A DNA stretch of 64,000 bases from Lamellibrachia satsuma (GCA_033239005.1 BSQZ01000096.1:708501-772500); one strand, 5' to 3'. Positions 1-12,255 are shown, counted from the stretch's first letter. Notes: a model not told the origin generated them from the sequence alone. Translations and numbers: made by a program.

Positions 1-275
<275 letters not shown>

Positions 276-2095
276 AATGTTTTGGGAGCCTCGCCACGCG
301 TACAAACCACAGCGTCAGTGTAATACACATCGCTCCAAGCACGATGACATTTTTTAAAGGCGCGGAGCGGCTTGTTTGAAGCCGCAAGTGTCACATTACT
401 CTACGTCGTCTTATTACTAAGCTATGATCACGACAGCCAAACGAATGTTCGACGACAATAGTACAGACGTGCCTATAATGACAAGCGAAGCACATATCGT
501 GACAAGTGAGCTTGTCGCGGTTATTTCTAAGAATAATGAAGAAGACAACGGGACACTAGTACATAGCGACCTGGAACCGCGTTCTGTTTACTGAAGCGCC
601 TCATCAACCCCTGTCAACACGACAACGAGGTTACATAACAAACCAAATCAACGAGCCGCCATCAGCCCGCCCCCTCAATTCGGGCACAATACAGCTATCA
701 GGTTACATTAACCAGATTACAAATTCAAATAATATTCATATATCATTGACACGTCATCGTAATACTGCAAATATCCAGGTCGACACATAGGCAGGTGTTA
801 TGGCTGACCTTGCTGTTAGCGATCAACCATTCACACCAGCACTGCACCGAACAAACAGCGTCGAGCAGACAAATACATGCATGACAGTCAACGATGTCAC
901 AATCTCACCAACAAACCACATGTTGCATCACAGAAAGCTTCATCACTGTCAGAAGATGACAACAATATTTGATCGTAATAATTTATTTTCTTCAGTGAAA
1001 GCCAGCGAGCTTCTTCTTGTATTCTCGTTGACGTGTCCAACTATTTTCATCCATTTTAATTATTTCTGTGAACAAAATAGTTTATGCTACTTAACAGAAT
1101 ATGTGACAGAATATAAATAAATAACTTACTATATTAGCAACAAAACATTAAGATATTGGCCAGTTATTGACTTCGTACTGGAATATATTACCCATTATCC
1201 CTTGCATTGCCCGAGAATTACATGGCAAGCTAATGTTCCTAGTACTTCATAGTTAAATAATCCTTTCACAAGACCTTTTATTTATGATGATCTGAAGATC
1301 AAAGAGATCAATACTGGTACCAGTATTGGAAATGGACAAGCCCCTTCAATAATTACTGAGTATCTGAAGTTGACAATGCTTGGTGGGAATAATATTACAT
1401 GCTCTGAATTTAGTGACATGTTCAATTGATGTAGACACAAATAAGCACATTGTATGTGCTGTTGTTTATTTTGTTGTTGTACCTGAAGCTGTATAATTTA
1501 TGAAATTTATTTTACAACGCTATCTTCTGACAATAATAACATGTGTCATATGTTTGCTTCTGGGCATCGTTTAATACTATAACTGAAAGTTGTCGTTGGT
1601 ATTTTATCTAATACCATTACTGCGAACGAACTGGTTGTTGCCCACACTTCAATGTTTGACCATCATTCTCGCTTGATAGCTAACATTAGATAACATGCCT
1701 ATTATCACCTACAGTTATAATATTGATTTAAATAATAAACAATATATAATATATAGTAATGTAGAAAGTCACATAAAAACAATCTAGTGAATATAGTCTG
1801 TTTACTACCACTGTCCACCCGCTTCCAAGCTGGCTGCATCTGAACAGTATCTACACCATTAACCATTTTCTGCGAACTAACATGACAAGATCCTCTGAAT
1901 GTGCATATGGTATCAGTTTCCAGTGTAGTTATTCCCAATTCAACACACGCACGCACGCACGCACGCAGACACAACGCCCAGGTGAAGTTAATCTTGAGAG
2001 TTGGTTTCAGGGTATGATGAAAAACGTCCGTAATAATATCATAAACGTACAACCAAAATAAATTTAAAACATTTGATTAATCTGAAAAATATATG
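276..2095. other. No gene recognised
   Basis: This stretch has mixed composition and no recognisable protein, RNA gene or transposon. A 106-codon frame at 800-1120 (+) has no family signature and is compositionally like its surroundings, so it is not called. A short (ACGC)n run lies at about 1943-1967. Confidence 0.6.
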
Positions 2096-2100
2096 TAGAA

Positions 2101-2330
2101 ACGTGGGGATGGTTAGAGCACCCGCCTGTCGATCGAGAGGACGGTGGTTCGATTCCACCTCCGCCGTTTCGAAGCTTGGGCAATTTCGTTCACCCCACTT
2201 TGCCTGTGTCTTTCGGTAGAGATATTAAAAGCCGTTGGTCCAAACTCTTGCGTTAGCTCAATATTGGGGTGTTTGGAGCATATCTACTTAAGACTTGAAA
2301 CTTGAGAAACAACTAACTAATTACAATTAT
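2101..2330 (+). mobile_element. tRNA-derived SINE (type A)
   Basis: The head looks like a tRNA gene. There is a box-A-like TGGTTAGAG at 2110-2118 and a near-perfect box B, GGTTCGATTCC, at 2146-2156, with spacing typical of an internal RNA polymerase III promoter. After the tRNA-like part it continues into a non-tRNA body (to about 2320) rather than a terminator directly after the acceptor stem, so it is a SINE and not a functional tRNA. No similar second copy was seen in the window. Confidence 0.8.
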
Positions 2331-2380
2331 ATATTCTACCAAACTAATATCCTAAGTACTAAGTACTAACTGTGTACTGT

Positions 2381-2652
2381 GGGGCGCGATAGCATACCGG
2401 TTAGAATGCCGCACTCTCAATCGAGAGAACCCGGTTTCATATCGTTGCCACATTTCACTCATCTGTATAAATGAGTACCTGGCAATACAGACAGTGTTGG
2501 ATATGTGAACGAATATTCTTTGCGCAGGAAGTGCAGCGTCGCTGAATGCTTCCCAGAGGAGTTGGCATTGGAATGAACAGGTATGCCAGGGGCTGACGTG
2601 GAAAGCGCTTTGAGCAGTCCTACAGACTGGATACCGTTACCTTTACCTTTTA
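2381..2652 (+). mobile_element. tRNA-derived SINE (type B)
   Basis: The head GGGGCGCGATAGCATACCGG is tRNA-like, but its box B is degenerate. The body includes the words ATGAGTACCTGGCAA and AAAGCGCTTTGAGCAGTCC. The same body is found reversed at 10803-11125 and 18163-18335, so this is a dispersed family. The last ~40 bp (from about 2609) also form the left edge of the 5-kb duplicated segment. Confidence 0.85.
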
Positions 2653-2654
2653 CT

Positions 2655-4920
2655 AACGCAAAACAGAATGTCCCCTCCCCTCACAAAAACCAAAAAAAAA
2701 AAGTAGGGCTCAACAGATTTCCAGTTTAAAATCTCCCCATTTACTATTATTCTCTGTCTTCTGTGTGTAAGCCACTTATCTATCCAGTTGATTACATCAT
2801 TACCTATACCATGGGCTTTTAGTTTAAGTAACAATCTTTGATGTGGCACTTTATCGAAAGCTTTCTGAAAATCTAAAAAGACAACATCCACTGGTGACCC
2901 GTCATCTACCCACTTTGTTATTTCTTCCAAAAAACATAAGGGATTGGTTAGACATGACCTTGATTTTAGGAACCCGTGTTGATATGTATTTATTAATTAA
3001 CGGTTTACAAGGAATTCCACAATTTGGTATCTAATTAATGTTTCGAGTAATTTACATACTGAAGATTAACTCACTGGTCTGTAATTTTCTGGCTTGTTCC
3101 TCGATCCCTTCTTAAATTGCGGCGTAATGTTTGCTTCTTTCCATTCTGAATGAACTATTCCTTCTTCTAGTGACAAGTTAAAACATTTTGCAAGTGGTGT
3201 ACTAATTTGCTCAACAATTTCCGTAAGCAGTTTTGATGGTATCCCATCAACTCCAGGTGATTTATCATCTTTCATCTTCTTAATTTGCTTTGCTATAATT
3301 TCAGGAGTTACAAATAACTGCCCTAAATATTCTCATTATTGCCCTCAAATGTAGTAAATGGTACTGTAAGTGAACTGATATCTTCTGTGTTAAAAACTGA
3401 TCTGAACTACTCATTCTGGGCCTCTGCCATTTGAAACCCGTCTGAAATTATGTTTTAACTGTTGTTTTCTAGTGGTCCGACTTGATCTCGAACTTTCTGT
3501 TTACTCCTTACATTAGCATAGAAATACTTGCTGTAATTTTTGTTATGTTTCTTGCCAATTATTGTTGAAAGGTTCTTTTAGATGTCCTAATTTCAGTTGT
3601 AGCTAGGTAAGTGCCCCTTTATAATTTGCATAGTCTTCATCAATTCTGGTACGCCTATAAACCCTCCACATAGTTTGCTTAAACACTGTTTTTAATAGCT
3701 TCTTTTGACAAGTGTTTCTTTCTGGACCGTTTTCCTTGTTTTTTTTTCTCAAGGGAACACATTTATCGATGATACTCTCAATTTCATATTTTAGAATATT
3801 CCAACATTCAATTGCGGTCTTATTAATCAGCATGCTATTCCAATCTAGCTTTGCTAATGTTTTCTCATATCTTTATAGTTACCTTTGTGGAAGTTTCTCC
3901 TGTACGTTTTTTTATTCTTACTTTCTGGTTTTACATTGATGTCAAAATGTATTTGATTGTGGTCACTATTACCCAATGGTTCAACTATTTTTACATTGTC
4001 CACTAATTCTTGTTGTGATGACAAAACTATAAATAAAACTTTATCTCCCCTGGTAAGTTCTAGCACGTGCTGAGTAAGGAAGCTATCCTGGATTAAAAAT
4101 AGAAATTGTTGGTCCTCAATCCCTGTGCTCTCTAGATAATTCCATTGTATGTGTCCATGGTTAAAATCTCCCATTATGATACATTCCCCTTTACTAACTT
4201 CCTTTATAGCATTTTGTATTTTTGTGTTATCCTCTTCGTTTATGTTTGGACTTCGGTAAACTAATCCAATAGTTAATTTGTAATTTCTTGAAACTATTTT
4301 GCACCAAACAGCTTCATCGCAATCTGCTTCTCTTTCAAATTTTATTTCATAAGCCTGAGTAGATTATTTAACATATACAATAACTCCCCCTCCCCTTCTT
4401 CCTATTCGATCTCTCCTAAACATTACGTATCCTATCAATTCTAATTCAGCATCTGTTATGTCTGTGTTGGCCCATGATTCGGTAATGCCAATTATGTGAA
4501 GGTCAATATCTTCTACCATAATGTTTAATTCGTTTTTCTTATTTACTATACTCCTAGCATCTATGTCCTGCTTCAGACAAGGTTTTCGGACATTTTGTTA
4601 TTGGTTTATTTGTACTATTGGCCTCTTGTCCTGCTTGAGGCATCTCTAAGTACCCCCCTGCGCTTCTAGTTTAAATATGTTTACTACCAAAAATAGTTGT
4701 TATGCTACCCATGCCACTGTCTGCGGCTGCTATGAGTCCACCCGCAAATACTGCTGCCCCCTTTCCATTTAGATGAAACCCATCCTTCATGTACATATCA
4801 GCCCTTCCAAAAAAATTTCCCCACAAATCCAACTTCCTCTTCCCTACATACCTTATGAACAAGCATGTTATTTGCCATCCCCCAGCAATTTCGATACCTG
4901 TGACCCCCCACGATGACATC
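2655..4920 (-). pseudogene. CR1-like non-LTR retrotransposon, dead copy (minus strand)
   Basis: Reading the minus strand from 4919, there is an SGNH-esterase-like ORF1 fragment (MKDGFHLNGKGAAVF, 4671-4919). Next comes an endonuclease domain (4540-3854) with MGDFNHGHI and GNSDHNQIHFD, then a linker (3833-3603) and reverse transcriptase pieces (3275-3066 with SPGVDGIPSKLL; 2930-2700 with LDFQKAFDKVPHQRLL). Stops and frameshifts separate the blocks. The RT ends at NWKSV and is joined to unrelated sequence, so the palm motif with FADD and the 3' UTR are missing. The 61141 element is the best reference within the window. Confidence 0.92.
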
Positions 4921-6530
4921 GTAAATGTAATCGAGATCGCAATGGTAGCAACAGTTTTGACAAAGTTGGGCTCACTTCACTTAACAACGGGTGGAACGTG
5001 CAATTTACCAAGTTCAATTGTTGTGCATTCTCTATATGCGTCAATATCGGAAGGTTGTAGTGTGTCCCAATATATTTAGTTATTGTTTACTATTAATACA
5101 GTATGGTGCTATATGACTAAAACATGTCAGACAAAATGACTTTGCCACGTTGATGAATCCACGACAATAGCCCCTCCGGATTAAGCCTCCTTCGCACAAA
5201 ATGCAACATTTATTAATTACATATATTATGTATCAAGTTTGTTAGAACAATTAGGCAACATAGCATTACAATGGTGTTTCCTGCAACCGCCTCGATGTAA
5301 GCTATCAAGCTAACCCTACTTTACAAATATGGGCAAATAAAGAAAATTTTTAATAATGTTGTTTATGTTTTGATTTTGAGTACTTTTCACTAACACTAAT
5401 TAAACACTAAGTAATAAGCACAAGTTGCTGTTATTCCGATATATATAGTTCAACATTGAATCGTCAACAAATCTAAGCGTTTTGTTGAACGGACGTGACC
5501 TGAGGACATCAATATACTGCGGTAGTCTTATAGATACCGAGCGTGTACCCATAGTCAATAAAGTATACCCAAGGGTAAATATTAAAAAACAAAAATAGCT
5601 AATGTCCGCATGTTCTGCTAGAAATATCTAGATAAAAATACACCGGTTAAGTTGGACTGGAGAAAAATATACAAACTTTTGGTAAAACTAAATAGACCTA
5701 TGTGTTTGCTGGGAGTAGTTACTTGGCGAAGTAAAATTAAATATGTTAAAATAAAGTGAAAACATACGGTGAAAGTTTAATTTAATAATAACCTATATGT
5801 TTGTTTAGAAGTTGTCGATTCCATTATTTTTGCTTTTGTTGTATTGGATTAATTAAAGCAATAGCCGTGGAGCACGTTTGACTCAATATATATGAATATA
5901 TTTCTTAAATTTCAAAATAAAGAACAAGTACTTAATGTTTTTGAAACCACATGTCTAGCCAAATACAAGGAAATATATATGAACTCCAGATGTGTGTTTT
6001 AATGACAACAACATCACAAGCTCTTATCATATTCTTCATTGCATACCAGTCACATTAAGTACATCGAAACTATTTTGTTTTGACTGCTCCAAAATAGTAA
6101 ACCCTTATTGATGGCGTCGTCGACAATAATATAAATCCCTACACAATCAAGTAGAGGGTTCCTGTATTAATTGAGGAGTTGTTGTTTATTTATTTGTGAA
6201 ACTTTTTAAGATACTGCATTTCTGGTATTGGTATTTGATAGCTGGTTAGATCTTTGAAAACTAATTATACAGATCTTAGCAATCATAACGATTAAAACAG
6301 TTTGATTCATTGGATATGTATTAATCTTTAATCTTTACATCACCGCGTTCGGTTTAGAGGTTTAACAAAATTAATAGTTAAAATGCAGCAATTAAATAAG
6401 AACATGACAAAACCTACCGAGTGGGCGAAGCTTAACATCGTATCACGGAACACGCATGCGTTGAGCGAGCTACCCTCCTCTGGGAAGTCAGTGAGCTCTC
6501 TCCTTTACCAGGGTTTTGTTAGACTAGGAA
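4921..6530. other. Unrecognised sequence inside the duplication
   Basis: AT-rich DNA with no open frame of note and no domain match. It is shared with about 58180-59950 in copy 2. Its left part may be the 5' untranslated or upstream region of the dead CR1 element, which cannot be settled from two copies of one duplication. Confidence 0.6.
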
Positions 6531-6536
6531 TGTCAG

Positions 6537-6758
6537 TTACACCACTGTGATTGTGCAGTAGATGACTGGCGCGGAAACACACATTATCGGGTTACTCCCG
6601 TCAATTAACATTTTTGCCAGACCACGAGAGCCTAAGTCTGACAGATGACGTGTCTCTGTATCAGTCATTACCTGTGGGCCAGTCCATTGATCGTTGATGT
6701 AGTTGTGAAGTAGCGTGTGATACCTGAAAGGGTTGGCTCCAGCGTAGTGGCGCGTCAC
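6537..6758 (-). CDS. Unrecognised minus-strand ORF conserved in both duplicate copies
   Basis: A 73-codon frame (readable upstream of its ATG) includes HTLLHNYINDQWTGPQ and LGSRGLAKMLIDGSNP. No family is recognised. The copy-2 equivalent (59958-60398) is open for 146 codons. Comparing the two by hand, 6 of 10 substitutions are silent in this frame, more than expected for a non-coding stretch, so an ancestral coding exon or transposon ORF is possible. A 4-bp indel just upstream breaks collinearity of the frame. The function is unknown. Confidence 0.35.
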   Translation of the reverse strand: MTRHYAGANPFRYHTLLHNYINDQWTGPQVMTDTETRHLSDLGSRGLAKMLIDGSNPIMCVSAPVIYCTITVV

Positions 6759-7261
6759 ATGGGATCTGGGGTTCCGTTTATCAGAAACAGACTCTATGTA
6801 AATATGTTAATGCCCCCCTCCCAAGCATGCAAACACAATGCACTTAATATTGATGGTTCGAAGACAGCTGCATCACACTCCATGTGTATATGTTTTGAAG
6901 ACACTACACTGTCTGACAGCCACTTCAAGCAAGCTATATGCCATAGGAACCCCAATGTGGACTCCGACAATACGGTATTGGATAATGGAACATTACTCTC
7001 TCATGTATCAATTATGCCTTCCGGTGGAGACGAAACTATCTATGCGGTCATAAATCGGCACGACAGCACGGTAAGCCGTACGTGTTTGGATATTAGTCTA
7101 TCTTTAATTTGTAGAGCGGTGGAGGGATATGGGACATTTGGTTTCTGCGGGTGCAGTGTGGTCGCGGCAGTGGTTCTATCGGTGTGGCCCTCAGTGTGTG
7201 TAGGCCCAGTTATGACGGAAATAAGTCGACTTCCGCATATTCATGTGCATGCATATAACAA

Positions 7262-7292
7262 ATATGTATATATGTGTATGTATGTATGTATG

Positions 7293-7326
<34 letters not shown>

Positions 7327-7665
7327 TGCAGCATGCATGCATGCATGCATATATGAATGTATGTATGCATGTATATATGCATGCATGTGCGTGCGTGCGT
7401 GCGTGCGTGCATGCATATATGAATGTATGTATGCATGTATATATGCATGCATGTGCGTGCGTGCGTGCGTGCGTGCGTGCATGCGTGCGTGTATGTATGT
7501 ATGTATTTATTTATGTGTGTACTTGTGAATATGTGTGAACGTATGTACGTATGTACGTGTGTATGTAGGTATGTTTGCATGCATATGTGTAATATGTATG
7601 TATATATGGATGGATGCATGCATGCATGCATGCTTACCTGCACGCACCTACGCACTTTCGTGCGA
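7262..7665. repeat. (TGTR)n / (TGCG)n compound microsatellite
   Basis: Tandem TGTA, TGCA and TGCG tetranucleotides in blocks, including two near-identical ~70-bp sub-blocks. Apparent long open frames on both strands (HTYI and MYVC repeats) are artefacts of the tetranucleotide period. The corresponding copy-2 array is at 60690-61100 with different block lengths. Confidence 0.95.
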
Positions 7666-7974
7666 ATGTATGTAACCTAACGTGATATGTAGCAAGGGAT
7701 TTTCAAGAAATAAATACAAATGTGCTATGGTTAACAAACTTGAGAACAACTGCCTAAAATGTAATTGTGTGTCAACGGCAACTCCTAAATTCCATGCAGA
7801 GGCTTCATGTGTATTGTTCTCTCTCATGAGAGGTGTCGGGAAAAGCACCAAGTTTGTCCCATTGTTTTTATATACCAATAGTGATACATTCAAATAATTG
7901 GTCCAGTGACATTTAGTGAAATGGTAAGTACAACCAACAAACAGTTCGCTATATTCACACGTTGGTTTACGTCA

Positions 7975-8236
7975 ATTCACGTTCCATTTCGTCCACTGAC
8001 TGGGACAGTCGTAGAGTCGAAAGCCATTTCCTCTCTAGCCCCGTCTTCTGCTGTGTGTAGCAGGTAAGCTTTGCCCGGTCCATTCCTGTATACTATCCAG
8101 CCAGTTTTTTTATCTGGCGGCCCCGTCTTCTCTAGCCCTCCATGATTTCTTGCAGGATCTTTTTTTTTGAAATGGTGGTGCGTCGTGTGATATTGCCAAA
8201 CCGGGAGAGCGTTCTTTGTTTCACCGTTGACAATAA
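7975..8236 (-). pseudogene. RTE/craniofacial-type LINE reverse transcriptase, C-terminal relic
   Basis: Minus-strand translation gives TLSRFGNITRRTTISKK followed by RRRGRQIKKLAG and YTGMDRAKLT. This matches the C-terminal tail common in RTE-like LINEs (GHI.RR... GRQKKNWLD.IQEWTG). In-frame stops are present, and nothing upstream of the tail survives. It is a short 5'-truncated fragment. Confidence 0.7.
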
Positions 8237-8407
8237 GTACTAGTAGATAAGTAAATCAGGTATGACTAAAACCAGCTCAAATTTATGAGCAACAAACCAC
8301 ACCAAGTGCTTAATGCGAAAAGTGTGATCAATAATGTCAATACGTGGCAAATAGATGATGGCTTTATTATTAGTGGATAGTCAAAATACTAACAAGTGGC
8401 ATGAGAT

Positions 8408-8966
8408 AAATGTAAGCTGAGACGGTGAGAAACAGCAAGGCAGGCTGGAGACAGTGTCATAAACTATAGAAATGTATGCTGATATGGTGAGAAAAAGAAA
8501 GGCAGACTGCAGGCAGTGTCATAAAGTACATCAATGTATTATGAAATGGTGAGAAACAGCAAGGCAGGCTGGAGACAGTGTCATAAACTATAGAAATGTA
8601 TGCTGATATGGTGAGAAAAAGAAAGGCAGACTGCAGGCAGTGTCATAAAGTACATCAATGTATTATGAAATGGTGAGAAACAGCAAGGCAGGCTGGAGAC
8701 AGTGTCATAAACTATAGAAATGTATGCTGATATGGTGAGAAAAAGAAAGGCAGGCTGGAGACAGTGTCATAAAGTACATCAATGTATTATGAAATGGTGA
8801 GAAACAGCAAGGCATGCTGGAGACAGTGTCATAAAGTATATAATTTTATAGTGAGACGGTGAGAAACAGTAAGGCAGGCTGGAGACAGTGTCATAAAGTA
8901 TAGAAATGTATGCTGAGACGCTGAGAAACAGCAAGGCAGGCTCGAGACAGTGTCGTGAAATAATCA
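8408..8966. repeat. 62-bp tandem repeat, about 9 copies
   Basis: A unit of 62 bp centred on GAGAAACAGCAAGGCAGGCT and GACAGTGTCATAAA. Period checked between 8427 and 8489. Two variants (AAAAAGAAAGGCAGACTGCAG and AACAGCAAGGCAGGCTGGAG) alternate in the left part, giving a 124-bp higher-order period that decays to the right. Confidence 0.95.
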
Positions 8967-9580
8967 AATGCTTGTAAGTACTATTTTGTTCAACTTGTCC
9001 TTACCTAACCATTTTAATGTTACATATACGGAGAGGTGCAGTATCTTTGACTCTAACTACCTTATTATTTTATAAGTTCTAGCACATTTAATGTAATGCA
9101 CCCCTTTGCACGTGGCACCTATACAATGGTGTAAACCTTTAAATTTGTTTCTAGATCCTTGTTACTTTCATAGCTATGTTACGTTCATTACGTCCATTCG
9201 GTTATCGTAAAAACATAAAAATTCGTTGATGACAACAACAGGCGATAACACAACTGATCGATAAATCACAGTATAAAAGTAAATAAAAGCGTAGATGTCG
9301 CGCATAGATCAATTAACACAAATCCTGTTCGTGATCTTAGATGAGCACAGTCCGTGATTAGTCGTATGTAAATTGTACTTTAACAAAATTATGTTTTTTT
9401 TAGCATCTAATGACATTACATAATTTTTACATAATAATCAACCACGCACTAGTAACATCTAAGCTGGACGACGACAATGGGGTTTTGTTTTGGTGTCAAC
9501 GGACGATTGTTGCACAAGCTACAAATGATGCAAAATTCCGGGGGGGGGTGGCCGCGGGGTGTAACACGGCAACGCCTCCG
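8967..9580. other. No gene recognised
   Basis: AT-rich intergenic sequence with a short poly-G run at 9540-9548. No domain or RNA gene was recognised. Confidence 0.6.
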
Positions 9581-9584
9581 CGAT

Positions 9585-9960
9585 CATCTTCTCATTACAC
9601 CTGTCCTGATCGCGCTACGCTGGCTACCCATTCGATGGCGCATCATTTAGAAACTACTTGTGTTGAATTTCCAAACGATGCACGATCTCACGCTCGCATA
9701 TATCGCTGACATGATCTCACAGTACAAGCCGAGCCGCCAGCTTCTCACAGACTTTTTCGAAAAATATTTCACATTTCAGCGCATCTGTTCAAAGCAGCAT
9801 TCGCCGACAATTTCGTAAAAAAAAGTCTGGTACCTAATATTGCCACGTACATGTTTTAAATATTACAGTGTTTTTTGTTACTTTATTTTAGGTAAATATA
9901 TGCTTAACACACGACCAGGTTTTGAATGCCTGATCTTATTTCACTGTTATATGGGTTATT
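9585..9960 (+). pseudogene. L2-like LINE 3' end (RT C-terminus and 3' UTR), rearranged
   Basis: Shares CCTGATCGCGCTAC, TGGCGCATCATTTA and the 3' UTR word ATTGCCACGTACATGTTTTA with the better-preserved copy at 13920-14475. Relative to that copy it has lost most of the segment coding CLLTVSPHNIERYG. It is followed directly by a (TA)n tract. Confidence 0.8.
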
Positions 9961-9966
9961 ACCCTT

Positions 9967-10188
<222 letters not shown>

Positions 10189-10191
10189 ACT

Positions 10192-10390
10192 ACTTATTTA
10201 CCCGGCGCGGACAAAAGTCCCGCAGAACTGCATAAACGCGGCGGCTTTAAATTATAAAGGTCCTTACTACACTCTGCCAGAGGATCAGGAAAACATAGGT
10301 ATGACCCAGAAAATGGACGCAATCCATGATCATTCCAATCCCCATAAATGGAAATTTTAAACTATGCAAACATTACAGAACCATCAGACT
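10192..10390. repeat. Dispersed repeat X, copy 1
   Basis: Shares TTTACCCGGCGC, GTCCCGCAGAACTGC, TACACTCTGCCAGA and ATGACCCAGAAAATGGACGC with 17977-18160. The family is not known. In the second copy it abuts a SINE fragment directly. In this copy about 410 bp lie between it and the SINE piece. Confidence 0.8.
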
Positions 10391-10800
10391 CATCTGTCAC
10401 GATCATGCTACGTGTCCTGTTGAACAGACTGAAAGGGAAAGCAGAATAAATATTCAATTTACTCTTCAATGTAAGACTGATTAAAGAAACATCTGCTTCA
10501 TCAAAGATCCCTTATTATTGTATACGTTATGTATGTTTGTGTTACAATATTGTGTGTTTTGAAAGTGATATGTGTAATAATTATGTATACGTTTATTGAT
10601 AACATTATATTTGCTCACTTTTTATTATAATTAAAAGTTCTTTCATTATTAAATGAGTAATTAACATATTAGCGCCTAGCTGCAATGGCCTCTTAATTGC
10701 GTCATTTTGATCAAGGTGATGTTGGTTTATCTGGTATGTTTTCATAATAACCCGAGTTGCTTCTATAAACCCCACAACAAAAGGTAAAGGTTCGATTTTA
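10391..10800. other. No gene recognised
   Basis: AT-rich sequence between repeat X and the reversed SINE. No domain, RNA gene or repeat was recognised. Confidence 0.55.
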
Positions 10801-10802
10801 TA

Positions 10803-11125
10803 CAACGTTTATATAACGCGGTACACAGTCCTTGGGACTGCCCAAAGCAATCTACACTTCGCCCCCGGCAGACCTGTTCATTCGAGTGCCATCTCAACTC
10901 CTCTTGGAAGTATTCAGCCAAGCTGTAATTACTGCGGGAAGACTATTTGTTTAGATATCCACCTTTGTCTGTAGCCAAGTACTCATTTGTTCAGCCGAGT
11001 GAACTCTGGCAACGTGTAATGAAAGAAATTGCCCAAGTTTCGAAACAGCAACAAGTGGATTCGAGCCGGGGTGATCTCGATTGAGAGCCCGACGTTCTGG
11101 GCGCTACGTTACAGGGCCCCACATG
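10803..11125 (-). mobile_element. tRNA-derived SINE type B (minus strand)
   Basis: Reversed relative of the 2381-2652 SINE. On the minus strand the tRNA-like head ends with a box B close to consensus (GGCTCGAATCC), followed by the body and the AGTCC...GGACTG tail at 10825-10840. It carries GTAGCCAAGTACTCATTTGTTCAG-like body sequence, also seen at 18163-18335. Confidence 0.82.
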
Positions 11126-11269
11126 TGGAATTTACCACAGCACGTGACCCAATAAATGAATAAAGAAGGATGCCGATGATGATGGGTGCGGACAGACAGA
11201 GAGCATACGCGCCTGAATTCTTTCAAACACATTAATTGTTGATGCATAAAACAATGACTGTGAATCGGC

Positions 11270-12255
11270 CCCTTCACCATGACACTGTGTGTGACCTGTC
11301 AGATAGATATGGTCGCAGCCACATCAGCGCGTGAACAGACATTCCGAAGCGTTATTCCAATTGGCTGAGCATAATTTCATGGTCGACTGTGTTAAAGGCG
11401 GCCGACATGTCAAGTTATACCAGGATAACGCCATACCGCCGGTCTAGCGCATCAAGGATGTCATTCTGAACTCAAACTAGCGCAGTTTCCGTAGAATTAT
11501 GTGATTTGTATGCTGATTGGTAGCGTTCGAGAAGATTGCTGTCAGTTAAGTGCTTGATCAGACAGTGTGTGACGTATCGTTCAAGTAGCTTAGGCACAAA
11601 AGGCAGATTTGAAATTGGTCGATAACTGTGATGTATGACGCCACTTCCGGTCAAGTTGTCGTCGTATTTGTTTGGCATTGATCAGCTTCTCATTGTACGA
11701 CGGTTGGACGACGGTTGGACGACGGTTGGACGACGGTTGGACGACGGTTGGACGATGGGCTACACGAGTCAATGCTTTATACTTTCAGCATATGATCGTT
11801 TTCCGCGGAACGACCGGTTTCTGTTGTCGGGCTGCACGTCCCAGTGAATGTTGAAATCGCCGACAATCGCGAAACGGCGGGTCATCAAGGTGTAGTGTTC
11901 AACGAAACCGGCAAACTCAGCGAGAAAGTCAGCATATGATTGTTTGTTCTTTTTTGACAGAGGTGGACGGTAAATGATTATAAGTTTGATTGAATTTGCT
12001 TATAACGCAACATTAATATCCATGAACTCAAACGATTTCATCTCATCGCATCGGTTAACAGCCACTTTGAAGCTCGATCGGTAAACAAGGCTGATACAAC
12101 CACCTCGGCGGTTTTTTCGATGAACGTGTGTAAATTTATAATCAGCAGACGTCAAGTCTTTTATAGTTGTGTTGTCTTTGTCACCGGTGCTTAGTCATGC
12201 CTCGGTGATGGCTACAAGATACATGTTCACCTCAGTCAAGTGATAGAACTAACCT
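11270..12255 (-). pseudogene. L2/CR1-group LINE relic with internal deletion (minus strand)
   Basis: Minus-strand reading gives an endonuclease part (12250-11765) with TSADYKFTHVHRKNRRGG and RRFAIVGDFNIHWD. An RT part (11680-11380) then has PISNLPFVPKLLERY, YQSAYKSHNSTETALV and LDMSAAFNTVDHEIML. The endonuclease is cut off shortly after the GDFN motif and joined to the RT through a short tandem repeat, so the linker and the end of the endonuclease are lost. Stops are present and the element is dead. Confidence 0.85.
11699..11756. repeat. 11-bp tandem repeat, about 5 copies
   Basis: Unit CGACGGTTGGA, repeated without interruption at the exact junction where the endonuclease and RT halves of the LINE relic were brought together. 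It looks like a repair-associated expansion at a deletion junction (inference). Confidence 0.95.

Larger units (their letters stand above)
2609..7684 (+). repeat. Segmental duplication, copy 1 (partner 56199-61140)
   Basis: Sequence from CTTTGAGCAGTCC to TGTAACCTAACGTG recurs in the same orientation at 56199-61140, interrupted only by indels. By eye, a 250-bp sample near 6540 differs at about 4% of sites. The block holds a dead minus-strand CR1-like element (2700-4920), about 1.5 kb of unrecognised AT-rich DNA, a minus-strand ORF and a TGTR-type microsatellite. Both copies share the same internal truncation of the CR1 element, so that truncation predates the duplication. Confidence 0.93.

Noticed and set aside
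800..1120. 106-codon frame as a small gene
   Set aside because: No similarity, no duplicate copy for comparison and no compositional difference from the flanks.
2101..2170. Functional tRNA gene
   Set aside because: Box A and B are good, but the acceptor arms do not close convincingly and the transcript would run into a SINE body with no immediate T-run.
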